In this document: piece after piece, positions 36,584-46,975 of the stretch | How the letters are laid out: each line of letters begins with the position of its first letter | How positions within the stretch are numbered: position 1 is the first letter of the stretch | Origin: Ureaplasma sp. Hg2 | GTDB lineage: Bacteria; Bacillota_I; Bacilli_A; Mycoplasmatales; Mycoplasmoidaceae | Length of the DNA: 61,182 nucleotides | Assembly (NCBI GenBank): GCA_021378525.1 | Contig: JAACJW010000003.1 | Span: 1 to 61,182 of the forward strand | Direction of reading: 5' to 3' | Program-made: the position numbers and the translations under genes | The notes under the pieces: generated by a model | Database searches by the model: none | What the model was told of the DNA's origin: nothing | Seen by the model: the letters and a program-made list of their open reading frames with translations, nothing else

Positions 36584-36945
36584 ATTTACCTCTTGTATTA
36601 TTCCCATAATATTATTGCTACAAAAAAATATCAATTTTTAATATATATAGATAATAAATAATATTATAGAATCACTATATTTTTATAGCTTGTTGTATTT
36701 ATTATATATTATGAAACAAAAAAAGCAATTGAATTATTATTTTTTTAGAAATTGATTGATTAATATAGAATATTTTTGCTCTATTAAAATATCAAATAAT
36801 TGATTAATAACAAATCTTATAATTTTCTTAGAAGATATTATTTAAACAAAAAAATTATGTTTTTTTATTAATACCTTGCTTAATAACAACGTTAGTACTA
36901 TTATAAAGAGTATTGAAAATAATCAAAACACAAAAAGGAGCTATC

Positions 36946-37248
36946 ATGAACATTAAAAAATATAAAAGAGTTGAAGCGACATTAATTTGATTAGGGATAG
37001 TTTTGTTCTTTATTTCACTTGTAATGATTTATGTTGGCGTTTCATTTATGGTTAATGATATTCCAGACCGTGATAATGATATGAATGATATTATCGGGAT
37101 TTCTGTATTGAGTGCAAGTTGGGGTGTTTCCATCATCTATAATACCGTAATTTGAACCATTATTAGATATTGAAGAGGCGTTAAGTATTACGATTTTAGA
37201 GGATCAGAACAACAACAAACCAGAATAACAAGAAATATGACTAGATAA
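36946..37248 (+). CDS. small two-TM membrane protein (100 aa)
   Basis: SD aaaggag; MNIKKYKRVEATLIWLGIVLFFISLVMIYVGVSF...; 4 UGA(Trp). Confidence 0.65.
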
Positions 37249-37260
37249 AGTCATATTTTT
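37230..37260 (+). terminator. terminator overlapping the stop codon of the small membrane protein
   Basis: aaatatgact-agata-aagtcatattttttt. Confidence 0.75.
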
Positions 37261-37303
37261 TTAATCATTTTTTTTATTTTTTTGTGTATAATATTAACAT
37301 ACT

Positions 37304-37424
37304 TAATTAACCGTATAATCCTCTAATTTGGCGAGGAGTTTCTACAAGGGACCTAATCTCTTACTATGGGGAAATTACATTCGTGTAGTTTGCCCCTTCG
37401 TTGCGGACAGACTATTTTTTTATA
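37304..37424 (+). ncRNA. purine riboswitch (guanine-type J3/1 'ACTATG') with terminator expression platform
   Basis: ccgtATAATcctc..gaggaGTTTCTACaaggg..CCTAA..ctctTACTATGgggg; terminator gtagtttgcc..ggacagactattttttt. Confidence 0.9.
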
Positions 37425-37463
37425 TAAAAGTCTTACTTAAGTAAATTATTTACGGAGGTTTTT

Positions 37464-39008
37464 ATGACAAAAACAGCAACTTTTAAAGCTAAAAGTTACC
37501 AACATTTAGACAAATGGTTTAAATTAGATGCGCGGAACGCGATTATTAAAAAAGAATTTATCGGGGGTTTGTCTACATTTTTAGCAATGGTATATATTCT
37601 AGTTGTAGAACCTTCGATTTTAGGAAATCTAGCCGATCAAAATATTGCTACACCAGGGGACCCTCATTATGGCTTGGATTACCATGGAGCATTATTTTTG
37701 GGGACAGCTATTTCGGCGTTCATTGGAACATTTTTAATGGGGGCCTTTGCTAATGTTCCAATCGTCCTGGCACCAGGGATGGGATTGAATGCCTTTTTTA
37801 CTTATACAATTGGTTTTCAATTTGGTTTTGATTTTAGTGAGGCTTTAGTTTGTGTGTTCTTTTCAGGAGCATTATATTGTATCCTTAGTATTACACCAGC
37901 CCGACGGCATATCGCTGAAGCACTGCCTCATAATTTTAAAATAGGGATTGGTGCAATGATTGGTATGTTTATTGCATATTTAGGTATTGCAACAAGTGGT
38001 ATTATTACGAATCATACTGCTGACGGATCACCCACTGCTACACCAACAGCGTTAGGTGATTTCACTAACCCCATTATTATTATTTCGATAATAGTTCTCT
38101 TATTATCGTTTGTATTATATTTCTTAAAAGTGCAGGGATCCATTTTGATTACCATAATTTTAGGTATTGCCATGCTCGGTATTGCTTATGCTTGCGGGGC
38201 TGGTCACGGGCTAAGTAGCGCCTTTAAGATTCAAGGTTATAATGATTTTTCATTAATGCCAAGTGCAATGAAGGAAATGTGGCAAGCAATTCCTAGGACT
38301 TTGAGTAAGCCACTTGCGTACGTAGCTATTGTCACAGTTTTATATGTTGATTTCTTTGATACAACAGGATCATTATTTACTTTAGGTAGAGCTTCTGGTT
38401 TGATGAAAGACGGAACTTCAAAAGAAGAACTTAAATGATTGAAACGAGCTAATCTAGTGGATGGGTTTGCAAGTATTACAAGTTCAATGTTTTTATCTTC
38501 ATCTATTAATGCAACTGTTGAATCATCAGCAGGTATTGGAGTCGGTGCAAAAACAGGGTTATCATCAGTCTTTGCAAGTTTCTTTCTAATTCTAACTTTG
38601 GTTTTATGACCAATCATGGGTCCTGTATTACCAATTGGTAATGATGCCTTACAGCCAGTGACGGGGCCAATTTTAATCCTCGTAGGGGCATTAATGTTAA
38701 CCCAACTTAAAGATTTTGATTGATCTAAAAAATTAGATATTCCAGTCTTAATGTCAATTCTAATATTTGGAATGTTAGGATATTCTATTTCTGCAGGAAT
38801 CGCATGAGGAACTGTTGCTTTTGTTTTGGTTCATGGTTCATATGCTGTTTCTCAATACTTGTCACCAATCTTTCATCATCAAGAAAGAATTATGTGGAAG
38901 GATACGCAAATGCGGCTACTCACTGTTGCAGTATGAATAATCCTAGTCCTATCACTACTATTTATAGTTTCTGATGCGCTAATTCGTGGAGGAGTTATAA
39001 GTTCATAA
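37464..39008 (+). CDS. NCS2 family nucleobase (purine) permease
   Basis: FIGGLSTFLAMVYILVVEPSIL, LAPGMGLNAFFTYT, DFFDTTGSLFTLGRASG; UGA joined. Confidence 0.92.
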
Positions 39009-39030
39009 CGATAAACATATTTAAATATTT

Positions 39031-39085
39031 AAAAAAATAGCAAGTACTTCTCCCGGATGAACGGGATGGGCTTGCTATTTTTTTA
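39031..39085. terminator. terminator
   Basis: aaaaaaatagcaag..cttgctattttttt. Confidence 0.85.
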
Positions 39086-39104
39086 ATCTATTATACTCGC
39101 TTAC

Positions 39105-39614
39105 TTAAGAATAGGACAATGTCACTACTTTATGATGCTTTAATGATGCTTTAACATCAATCAAACGTTGGTTACTTGATCCGCGGTATTTAGTTTTTGT
39201 ACTAAATAATTTTAAAACAAATTTCCCATCAACCAATATATCGATATTTTCTAATAATGATTTGATGTGTTTGTCTGTTTTACACATACTTAATAATTCT
39301 TCGTAGGTGTAACCAGTATAAGATCAAATATTAAGTTTTGTAGTCGATTTAATTGCTAATGCAAATGAAGCAAAAGCTTCAGCTTGCTGAAAGGGATCAC
39401 CGCCACTAAAAGTTATACCTTTTAAATAGGTACATTTTTGAATATCGGCTAATAAATTATTGATTTCTAATAATTCCCCGCCCTCAAAAGGTTGAGTTTC
39501 AGGGTTAAAGCAGCCAGGACAATTATGAGAGCAACCTTGGGAGAAATAAACTCTTCTTAGGCCTTCTCCATTTGTTAAACTCTCATTAATCATGCCACTT
39601 AATCTAATTTTCAT
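39105..39614 (-). CDS. nrdG: anaerobic ribonucleoside-triphosphate reductase activating protein (radical SAM)
   Basis: FSQGCSHNCPGCFNPETQ (CxxxCxxC), GITFSGGDPFQQ; ORFs joined by UGA; start overlaps the upstream small ORF by 11 nt. Confidence 0.93.
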
Positions 39615-39801
39615 TACAATTTGATTTAATGTGATAAACACTAGTGTGCTTATTATTATGATCGATTCGATCGCGACGCTCTGCGGTTTTACCTACGCCA
39701 AATCTTTCGTCTAGTGATAAATAGCCGGTAACTCGACTAATTCCTTGTGTGTCGTTGCTACCACAATGGGGGCAACCATTTTTATTACATTTGTTTTCCA
39801 T
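39604..39801 (-). CDS. nrdD: separate C-terminal glycyl-radical/zinc segment of class III RNR (65 aa)
   Basis: MENKCNKNGCPHCGSNDTQGISRVTGYLSLDERFGVGKTAERRDRIDHNN; own SD aaaggag-attaatt-ATG; same frame as the upstream NrdD ORF but after a TAA. Confidence 0.85.
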   Translation of the reverse strand: MENKCNKNGCPHCGSNDTQGISRVTGYLSLDERFGVGKTAERRDRIDHNNKHTSVYHIKSNCNEN

Positions 39802-39813
39802 AATTAATCTCCT

Positions 39814-41493
39814 TTAAAAATACTTATAGCATTGCTTACAATATTGGATATGTCAGTTTATACCAAAATAACTAATATTGGTCGTTTCATAAGCAAAACG
39901 AATAATGTCCTCAATTGTTTCGGGTTCAGGATAACCGTCAACTTCAACATATGATATATGCCCCGAATTACATAACTTGTGATAGGGTGCTTCGGTTTTT
40001 ATCTTATCAAAAATAGGGATTATAAAACTAACTGGAACATGAAAACTATTGGTGTAATATTCTTTATCAGTAACCCCTTTAATTTTTCCAAACCTAGCTT
40101 GATCTAATTTAATGAAATAACCTGATAACCCCTCTGCGGGAGTTGCATAACAACTAAAATTTAGTTTGTGCTTCTTAGTTAAATCATCTGTTTTTTCACG
40201 AATGGAAGATATAATTTCTAGACCTAGTTTTTTTGCCTCTTCAGTTTCCCCGTGGTGTTTTCCAATTAGAGCAGTTAAAGTTTCGGCCAAACCGATGAAG
40301 CCTATACCCAATGTTCCATTTTTAATAACTTCTTCAATTGAATCATTTGGTTGAAGATTCTCACTTCCTACCATAGCGTGTTGGCCAACGGCAAAAGGCA
40401 AATCCTTTACTTTAAGTTTTTTCATAGTATTGTAACGATGGATTAATTGTTCTTCAGATAATTTAAGTTTTTCATTTAATAGTTTAAAAAACTTCTTAAT
40501 GTCATGGTTTGCTAAAATTCCCAAACGAACTAAATTAATTGTGACTGGCGCATTATTTCCCCGTCCATCAACACCGGCTTCACCGTTAACATTGCTTAAA
40601 ACATACGTCCGGCAACCCATTGTAGCAGGCAATACGCCTTTGTCATATCATTCCTTATTAAAATCTGCGTCAAGGTTCATAAATGTCGGGTTCATTCTTT
40701 TACTAGTTACACGACAAGCTAATTTAAATAAATAATAATAAGGATCATTGATATCTCGATTAACTCCTTTTTTAACTCTAAATATAATGTTGGGGAAAAT
40801 TGGCTGTTCTCCGTTACCTAAACCTTTTTCATATTGTTCAAGAAATATTTTGCATAAAAGCGCAGCATCTTTATTTTTCGGGATACCAATATTTAAAGAA
40901 CTAAAAGGAACTTGGCTTCCTGCTCTACTATGCATAGTGTTTAAGTTAAAGACTATGGCCTGCATCGCTTGCCCAATTCTTTTATATAATTTATTTTCGA
41001 CCATTTCATCAAAAACTTTTGAATCGACTTTCAATAATTTATATTCTTTTATAATTTCTTGCCTTGTAGGTTCAATATAATCAGATAAATCATTATCAAA
41101 ATTAGGGTGCGATTGCCCTCCGAACATATCGTTTTGAGTTGATTGCATTAAAATACATGCCAATTCAGCTGCAACTTCAATTCGTTTTGGTTGTCGAATA
41201 TATCCATAGCCTGTATTGAAACCGCTTCGTAACATTTTAGCCGTTGGAATATGAAGACAATTAATTGTTAAATTGTAACTATCCATATCGTGAATGTAGA
41301 AATCCCCTTCAACATGTGCTGTAACAAATTTAGTTGGGATAACGCTTCGAATATAACATTTGTTTGATTCAGAAGCAATTCTTAGTAATTTAGCAGAGAA
41401 ATTATTTCCGACATTGGCATTATCGCGATCTGTTTCAACACCCATCTTTGCAATTTTATTCATTAAGGCGGTTTCGTCTTTTACATTGTTCAA
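39814..41493 (-). CDS. nrdD: anaerobic ribonucleoside-triphosphate reductase catalytic chain, no ATP-cone, truncated before the radical site
   Basis: TTG start with SD aaaggag; GDFYIHDMDSYNLTINCLHI, FGGQSHPNFD, PATMGCRTYVLSNVNGE; ends YFGINWHIQYCKQCYKYF-TAA. Confidence 0.92.
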
Positions 41494-42100
41494 TTTTATT
41501 TTTCTCCTTTTTTTATTTTGTTGTCAATAATCGTCCCCTAATATTTGACTTTTAAGGTATGTTTCTTTAATTATAGGAAAACGAGATAACTTTTTAAGAG
41601 GAATTTATTTCATAAATATTACATTTTTAAAATACTAAATTGTTCCTCTAATATTTAAACTATACCCTTATTTGAGTTAATTAATACAAAAATAACTATT
41701 AAATATTACATATGTTTTATTATGCATTTTTTTAATTATAAATTTGCACTACGAATCGTTTTTTTAATTGAATAATGCAAAAAACTATGTCTCTTTTTTG
41801 CAACAAATCGAAATTATAGTTATTACACCTTAAATTGTCCGTCTATCTATATAGTTTAATATAGCGTGCTTTAGATACTAAAATGGATTAATTATGACGA
41901 TCTATTAATTTAATTATATTATTGTAATTATTTCATATATTTTATTTTAATAGGTAGATTCTTATTCTCTGTGTTTAGATTTAATTATCTAATTGCAGAC
42001 GCCTTCATAATTGCCAATACAATATCTTTTTTAAATTTTTAAATAACATTAACTAATATTGCTTTTTCTTATTATATTTAGTATAATACTTATACAATGT

Positions 42101-42214
42101 ACCAAAGACAGTAACGGGTTATTAATAACCTTAATTATGTTACCGAGGTTAATATCATCATAAATGTATTAATTAACCTCATGAAAATTTTGATTTTTCT
42201 GAGGTTTTTGTTTG
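42101..42214 (+). ncRNA. L10 (rplJ) leader with attenuator
   Basis: accaaagacagtaac...gttaccgaggt conserved L10-leader core; alternative gaggttaat/attaacctc vs aacctca/tgaggttttt hairpins; TATAAT at about 42083. Confidence 0.85.
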
Positions 42215-42246
42215 CATTGTAATTTTATATGGAGGTGAAAAGAGAT

Positions 42247-42732
42247 ATGAAACCAATCATCGTTGAAAAACAAACGCATATTAAAGAAATATCAAAATGA
42301 ATTGATGAATCAAAATCATTTGTAATCTTTGAATATCACGGTTTAACTGCAGTTGAAATGGCAGGATTAAGAAACGCTCTACATAGTTCAAACTCGAGAT
42401 TATTTGTTCTAAAAAACAATATAACAAAACGAGCTTTAAATAAGTCTGGCATTAAATATTTTGATAAATCATTAAAAGGTCCTAACGCAATCGCATTTGC
42501 TAAAGATGATGAAATCGCTGCAATTAAAGCTGTTGCTGAAATGGCAAAAAACCACGATTTCGTAACAATTAAAGGTGGCTATTTAGAAAAAAAATTCATT
42601 GATGCTGATAAAGTTAAAGAACTTTCAAGCATACCCGGTCGAGAAGGCCTATATTCAATGTTATTATCTTGCTTCACTGCACCAATCCGTAACTTCTTAT
42701 ATGGAGTTAAGGCTGTAGCTGAACAAAAATAA
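42247..42732 (+). CDS. rplJ: 50S ribosomal protein L10
   Basis: KSFVIFEYHGLTAVEMAGLRNAL; immediately upstream of rplL. Confidence 0.95.
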
Positions 42733-42770
42733 TAACATATAAATAATAAATTAACATAAGGAGAAAAACC

Positions 42771-43133
42771 ATGGCAAAATTAACTAAAAAAGATATTATC
42801 GCAAGTCTAAAAGAAATGACAATTTTAGAACTTAACGATCTAGTAAAAGCAATCGAAGAAGAATTCGGTGTTTCAGCAGCTGCTCCTGCAGCTGCTGCGG
42901 GACCAGTAGTAAACGAAGCGCCAACTGAAGTAACAGTTAAATTAACTGACTTCGGAACTAACAAAGTTGGAGCTATTAAAGCATTCCGTGCAATTACTGG
43001 CTTAGGCCTAATGGAAGCTAAGAAAGCTGTTGAATCATGTCCATCAGTTATCAAAGAAGACATTAAACCTGAAGAAGCTGCTGACATCAAAAAAGCATTT
43101 GAAGAAATCGGCGCTAAAGTAGAAATCAAATAA
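42771..43133 (+). CDS. rplL: 50S ribosomal protein L7/L12
   Basis: [23 protein letters not shown]..., [10 protein letters not shown]. Confidence 0.98.
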   Translation: MAKLTKKDIIASLKEMTILELNDLVKAIEEEFGVSAAAPAAAAGPVVNEAPTEVTVKLTDFGTNKVGAIKAFRAITGLGLMEAKKAVESCPSVIKEDIKPEEAADIKKAFEEIGAKVEIK

Positions 43134-43153
43134 TTTAAATTTATTTTACTTTT

Positions 43154-43197
43154 AAAAACTACCTAATTAATTCATTTTGATCAGGTAGTTTTTTTTA
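43154..43197 (+). terminator. terminator of rplJL
   Basis: aaaaactacct..aggtagtttttttt. Confidence 0.85.
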
Positions 43198-43614
43198 TTT
43201 CAAAAATTATAAATAATTTATTATTTATTTATATATAGTAAAGTAAAAAAAATAAAAATCCCGTTTTTATGCGTTATAATGTAATTGCGTAATCCTTTAC
43301 AGTTATGTGGGAAACGTGTTTGTTGAGATGTTTATCATTGTTGTACTACCAATTAACAAATATATTAATTTTAGGTGGCTATTAGTTATAAAGATACTAA
43401 AATAAAATAGTTACTAAGAATAAATATTATCAGTCCACTTTTGTGTATGATTGATAGAATCCACTTTAATATATTCATTACAGTATTAATTCACAGCATT
43501 AAAATTGAACCATATAATTCTCTTTTTATTTGATTTACACCTTCAACGGCATGGGCCTCACAATTATATAAATGAAGCGCAAGTTTATAAATTAATGATC
43601 ATTAATTCTTTATG

Positions 43615-43662
43615 AAAGCAAGATATTTGGAACCTGGCCGGGGATGGATATCTTGCTTTTGC
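43615..43662 (+). terminator. terminator-like hairpin
   Basis: aaagcaagatat..atatcttgctttt. Confidence 0.6.
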
Positions 43663-43755
43663 ACGTTATGTACTCATAATAATTGATATTAAATGTTGCA
43701 ACGTTTATTTTATTTGATAAACTTATTATATTGTAATAAAGGATAGGTAAAATTT

Positions 43756-44523
43756 ATGGGATTATCAAAATCAAAAGAAAGTGTAAATATCGGGAGTGAT
43801 TATCAAGAAATCACAATCAACCGTTTATTAGGTTTAGAAAGCTCAACGACATTTGATTTAATGTATTTGGTTACTAATTTCTTTGAACAAACTAACTCAG
43901 CAATCGACAATTTATATTTAGATTATGAAAGTAATAACGACAGTATGTTTGTATTTCCTAATAAAACTGATTTATACACTGCTGCTTGGGTCAAAAATTT
44001 ATATATGGCAAACATTATGATTGTTGATTTTTTAGAAAACGGCGGCACCTTTAAACGAACACAGGATATTAAAGACATTCACTATAATAAACAATTAGTA
44101 GATCTTAAAGCCTTTATCGCTTGCTTCGGACGTTTAATTAAAATCTTAAAGGAAAACCTACCGGAAACAAGCTATAAGGAAATTAAGGAACAATATCAAA
44201 TTGACAAGCAATTGGAATCATTAGTTATTGTTGAAGAACACATTACCCATACTGATCAAAATCTATTAAAAGTTTTAGATACAGATTTAAATCGATATGA
44301 AACCTTATATGATAGTGACTTTGGCGACTTGCCAGATATTAAAGATGTTAAAGCGTACGACACTAATGAGGAAATTCACGATGCCATCAATCGAGCGGAA
44401 GAAGATATTAAAACAATCGATGAACCTGGCGTGGAAGAAGATGTGCTGAGTCATATTTCAAGCGCTACTAAAGAAATCGATGAAATTGACGTTAGTCAAT
44501 TTGGGCCTAAAAAAGCTAAATAG
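43756..44523 (+). CDS. hypothetical acidic protein (255 aa)
   Basis: uninterrupted ORF, SD aaaggatagg, MGLSKSKESVNIGSDYQEITINRLLGLE... Confidence 0.8.
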   Translation: MGLSKSKESVNIGSDYQEITINRLLGLESSTTFDLMYLVTNFFEQTNSAIDNLYLDYESNNDSMFVFPNKTDLYTAAWVKNLYMANIMIVDFLENGGTFKRTQDIKDIHYNKQLVDLKAFIACFGRLIKILKENLPETSYKEIKEQYQIDKQLESLVIVEEHITHTDQNLLKVLDTDLNRYETLYDSDFGDLPDIKDVKAYDTNEEIHDAINRAEEDIKTIDEPGVEEDVLSHISSATKEIDEIDVSQFGPKKAK

Positions 44524-44529
44524 GGAAAC

Positions 44530-44558
44530 AAAAAAACTAGATATTTATCTAGTTTTTT
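44530..44558. terminator. terminator between convergent genes
   Basis: aaaaaactagat-att-atctagtttttt. Confidence 0.8.
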
Positions 44559-44593
44559 AATTCTTTTATAATGTTTTAAAACATTAATATAAA

Positions 44594-44791
44594 TTACGCT
44601 AATCGATTATGTTTCTTAAGAGTTTTTAATGTTCTTGCTGAAACTTTAACTTTTTTAGTTTTTCCTGGACCATCTTTAATAGTCACTTTTTGTAAGTTTA
44701 AGTTTCATTTTCTCTTAGAATGATTCATAGCGTGTGATCTGGTGTTGCCACTAAGTGGACCTTTACCAGTAATGTCGTCTTTTCGTGCCAT
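44594..44791 (-). CDS. rpmB: 50S ribosomal protein L28 (absent from supplied ORF track)
   Basis: [65 protein letters not shown], one UGA(Trp). Confidence 0.95.
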
Positions 44792-44979
44792 AAATTTACA
44801 CCTCCACAGTTTAATATTTGCTATATAATAATACATTATATATTCATATATTGCAAATACTTTCCAACATTTAGTTAAATTTTACTATTTCCATTTTTAA
44901 AGATTTATAATATAATTTATTACTACGTAGTATATGTAATGCATATAAACAAACTAGAAGCACAACTCGAGGGGAATAT

Positions 44980-45249
44980 ATGAAACAATCTCTAACAAAA
45001 TTTAGTAACGATATTATTAGAAAATTAATTAAAGTGTCAGCGAGTCAAATAGCAGGCATTAATGAAGGCGATTTAAGCGACGATGATATTGTCGTTGGCG
45101 ATAATTTTATTTCTGTTCAAGTGACTATATCACAAAATATTATCAATATAAAAAGTGTTACGCTCGAACTCCAAAAGAAAATATATTTTGTTTTAAGTAA
45201 TCAAATGGATAGTGAAGAATTAGTGGTTGATATAACCGTAAGGAATTAA
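44980..45249 (+). CDS. Asp23/Gls24 (YloU)-like protein
   Basis: small protein directly upstream of the DAK2/FakA gene, as in Firmicutes yloU-yloV. Confidence 0.65.
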   Translation: MKQSLTKFSNDIIRKLIKVSASQIAGINEGDLSDDDIVVGDNFISVQVTISQNIINIKSVTLELQKKIYFVLSNQMDSEELVVDITVRN

Positions 45250-45259
45250 AGGTAATAAT

Positions 45260-46957
45260 ATGAAAACGATAAAAGTAGAACTTTTTAAACGAATGTTATT
45301 CGGTGGTGGCGCAATCATTGAAAAACAATATGAATATATTAACGACCTTAATGTATTCCCGGTGCCAGATGGTGACACTGGTACCAATATGAAAGTTACG
45401 GTATTAGGTGCCTTAGATACTATTAAAGAAATTGAACCATTAGACCCAAGTGTAATTGGGCAAAAGTTTTCACGTGGTTTATTGATGAGCGCTAGAGGTA
45501 ATTCAGGGGTTATTTTTAGTCAAATCATTAAGGGTTTTGTAAGTACTTTTGCTGAAGGCTCAAATGAAATAACCATTCCCCAATTAGTGCAATCATTCGA
45601 CATGGCACGAGAAATGTCATATAAGGCAGTGGCAACGCCGGTCGAAGGAACAATTTTAACAGTTATTCGAGTTACAAGTGAAAAAATATTAGCACATAAA
45701 AAATTCGAAAGTATTGAGGAATTGTTTTCTGTCGCTCTGAAAGAAGCTCTAATTATTCTAGAAAAAACCCCAGAAATGTTAGAAGAATTAAAAGAAGTTG
45801 GCGTTGTTGATTCCGGTGGTTATGGTTTATGCTGTTTTTTGGAAGGTATGAATGCAGTTCTAAATAACAAAATGAATGACTTAATCAATCAAAAAATTGA
45901 TAAGAAGGTCAACAAGAAAAGCGCTGTCGGTGATTTTGCTGTTCTTTCTAACAAACACGAAACCAATGAAGGTTTTGGTTATTGTTCTGAAGTCATTATG
46001 CAAATTGGAGCAAAAATCCAGCCCGATGATCACGATAAAGCAAAATTTGATCTTGATAATTTCCGCCGCCAATTAGAAAAAATCGGTAATTCATTAGTCT
46101 GCGTCCAAGATAGTGATATTGTAAAAGTGCACATCCATAGCATTGATCCGGGACAATTTTTAAAATTATGTCAAAAATATGGTGAATTTGCTAAGGTTAA
46201 ATTTGAAAATATGACTAATCAATTTCATGAAAACATGGAACGTCGTGGAATTATTATTGCTAAGCCAAATGAAGATACATCACTAACTGAAAAGCCAGCA
46301 ATTATTATTACAGTTCCTTCTGAAAAAATTGCTTCAATTATGAAAGAAGATTATTCTTTAAAATATACAATTAATACAGAGACCAATGGAAACCCTTCAA
46401 TTCAAGATTTTCTTAGAAAAATACAAGAAACAAAATCGCGTTCGGTTTATATAATCACCGATGATTCTAATATTATTTTAGCAGCAACACAAGCAGCGGA
46501 TATTGCTCGTGATAATATAAACGTTATCATTATTCCTGGCAAAAACATTTTCGAAGCACTAATGGCTGGGTTAGCTTATCAACCAAATCTTGATTTTAAT
46601 ATTAATACAAGAGAAATGACAAAAATAGCTAGAAATACAGTTTCTGCAATGGTTTCAACTTCAATTAAAAACGTTCAATACAAACATATCACAGTAAAGA
46701 AAAATGATTATATTGGAATTTTAAACAAGAAGGTTTTAGTGAGTAATCGCGATGAAGAAGCGGCTGTAAAAGAAACCGTTGATAAATTAATGATGAAAAT
46801 TAAACAACCGGATATAGCAATGTTGTTTTATGGTCAAAATGCTAGTATTGAAGTTGTCAGAAATATTGAAAAATATATCAACGAAGTATATGGTTGTTAT
46901 TGTGAAGTAAGAGATGGTAATCAAAAAGTTTATAGTTATTACATTGGTTTACAATAA
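45260..46957 (+). CDS. fakA: DAK2 domain fatty acid kinase subunit FakA (YloV)
   Basis: INDLNVFPVPDGDTGTNM, ARGNSGVIFSQI, VDSGGYGLCCFLEGM. Confidence 0.92.
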   Translation: MKTIKVELFKRMLFGGGAIIEKQYEYINDLNVFPVPDGDTGTNMKVTVLGALDTIKEIEPLDPSVIGQKFSRGLLMSARGNSGVIFSQIIKGFVSTFAEGSNEITIPQLVQSFDMAREMSYKAVATPVEGTILTVIRVTSEKILAHKKFESIEELFSVALKEALIILEKTPEMLEELKEVGVVDSGGYGLCCFLEGMNAVLNNKMNDLINQKIDKKVNKKSAVGDFAVLSNKHETNEGFGYCSEVIMQIGAKIQPDDHDKAKFDLDNFRRQLEKIGNSLVCVQDSDIVKVHIHSIDPGQFLKLCQKYGEFAKVKFENMTNQFHENMERRGIIIAKPNEDTSLTEKPAIIITVPSEKIASIMKEDYSLKYTINTETNGNPSIQDFLRKIQETKSRSVYIITDDSNIILAATQAADIARDNINVIIIPGKNIFEALMAGLAYQPNLDFNINTREMTKIARNTVSAMVSTSIKNVQYKHITVKKNDYIGILNKKVLVSNRDEEAAVKETVDKLMMKIKQPDIAMLFYGQNASIEVVRNIEKYINEVYGCYCEVRDGNQKVYSYYIGLQ

Positions 46958-46975
46958 TTAAATAAGGAGTATTAT

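Noticed and set aside
39814-39816. Treating the nrdD interruption as another UGA(Trp) readthrough
   Set aside because: The codon is TAA, not TGA, and is followed by a well-placed SD and ATG; it is a real stop in code 4.
41500-42090. Long intergenic region before rplJ as a hidden gene
   Set aside because: Very AT-rich with no SD-preceded ORF under code 4 and no clear RNA motif until the L10 leader.
42707-43129. Minus-strand ORF of 140 aa over rplL
   Set aside because: Antisense of L7/L12; an artefact of Ala-rich codon usage.
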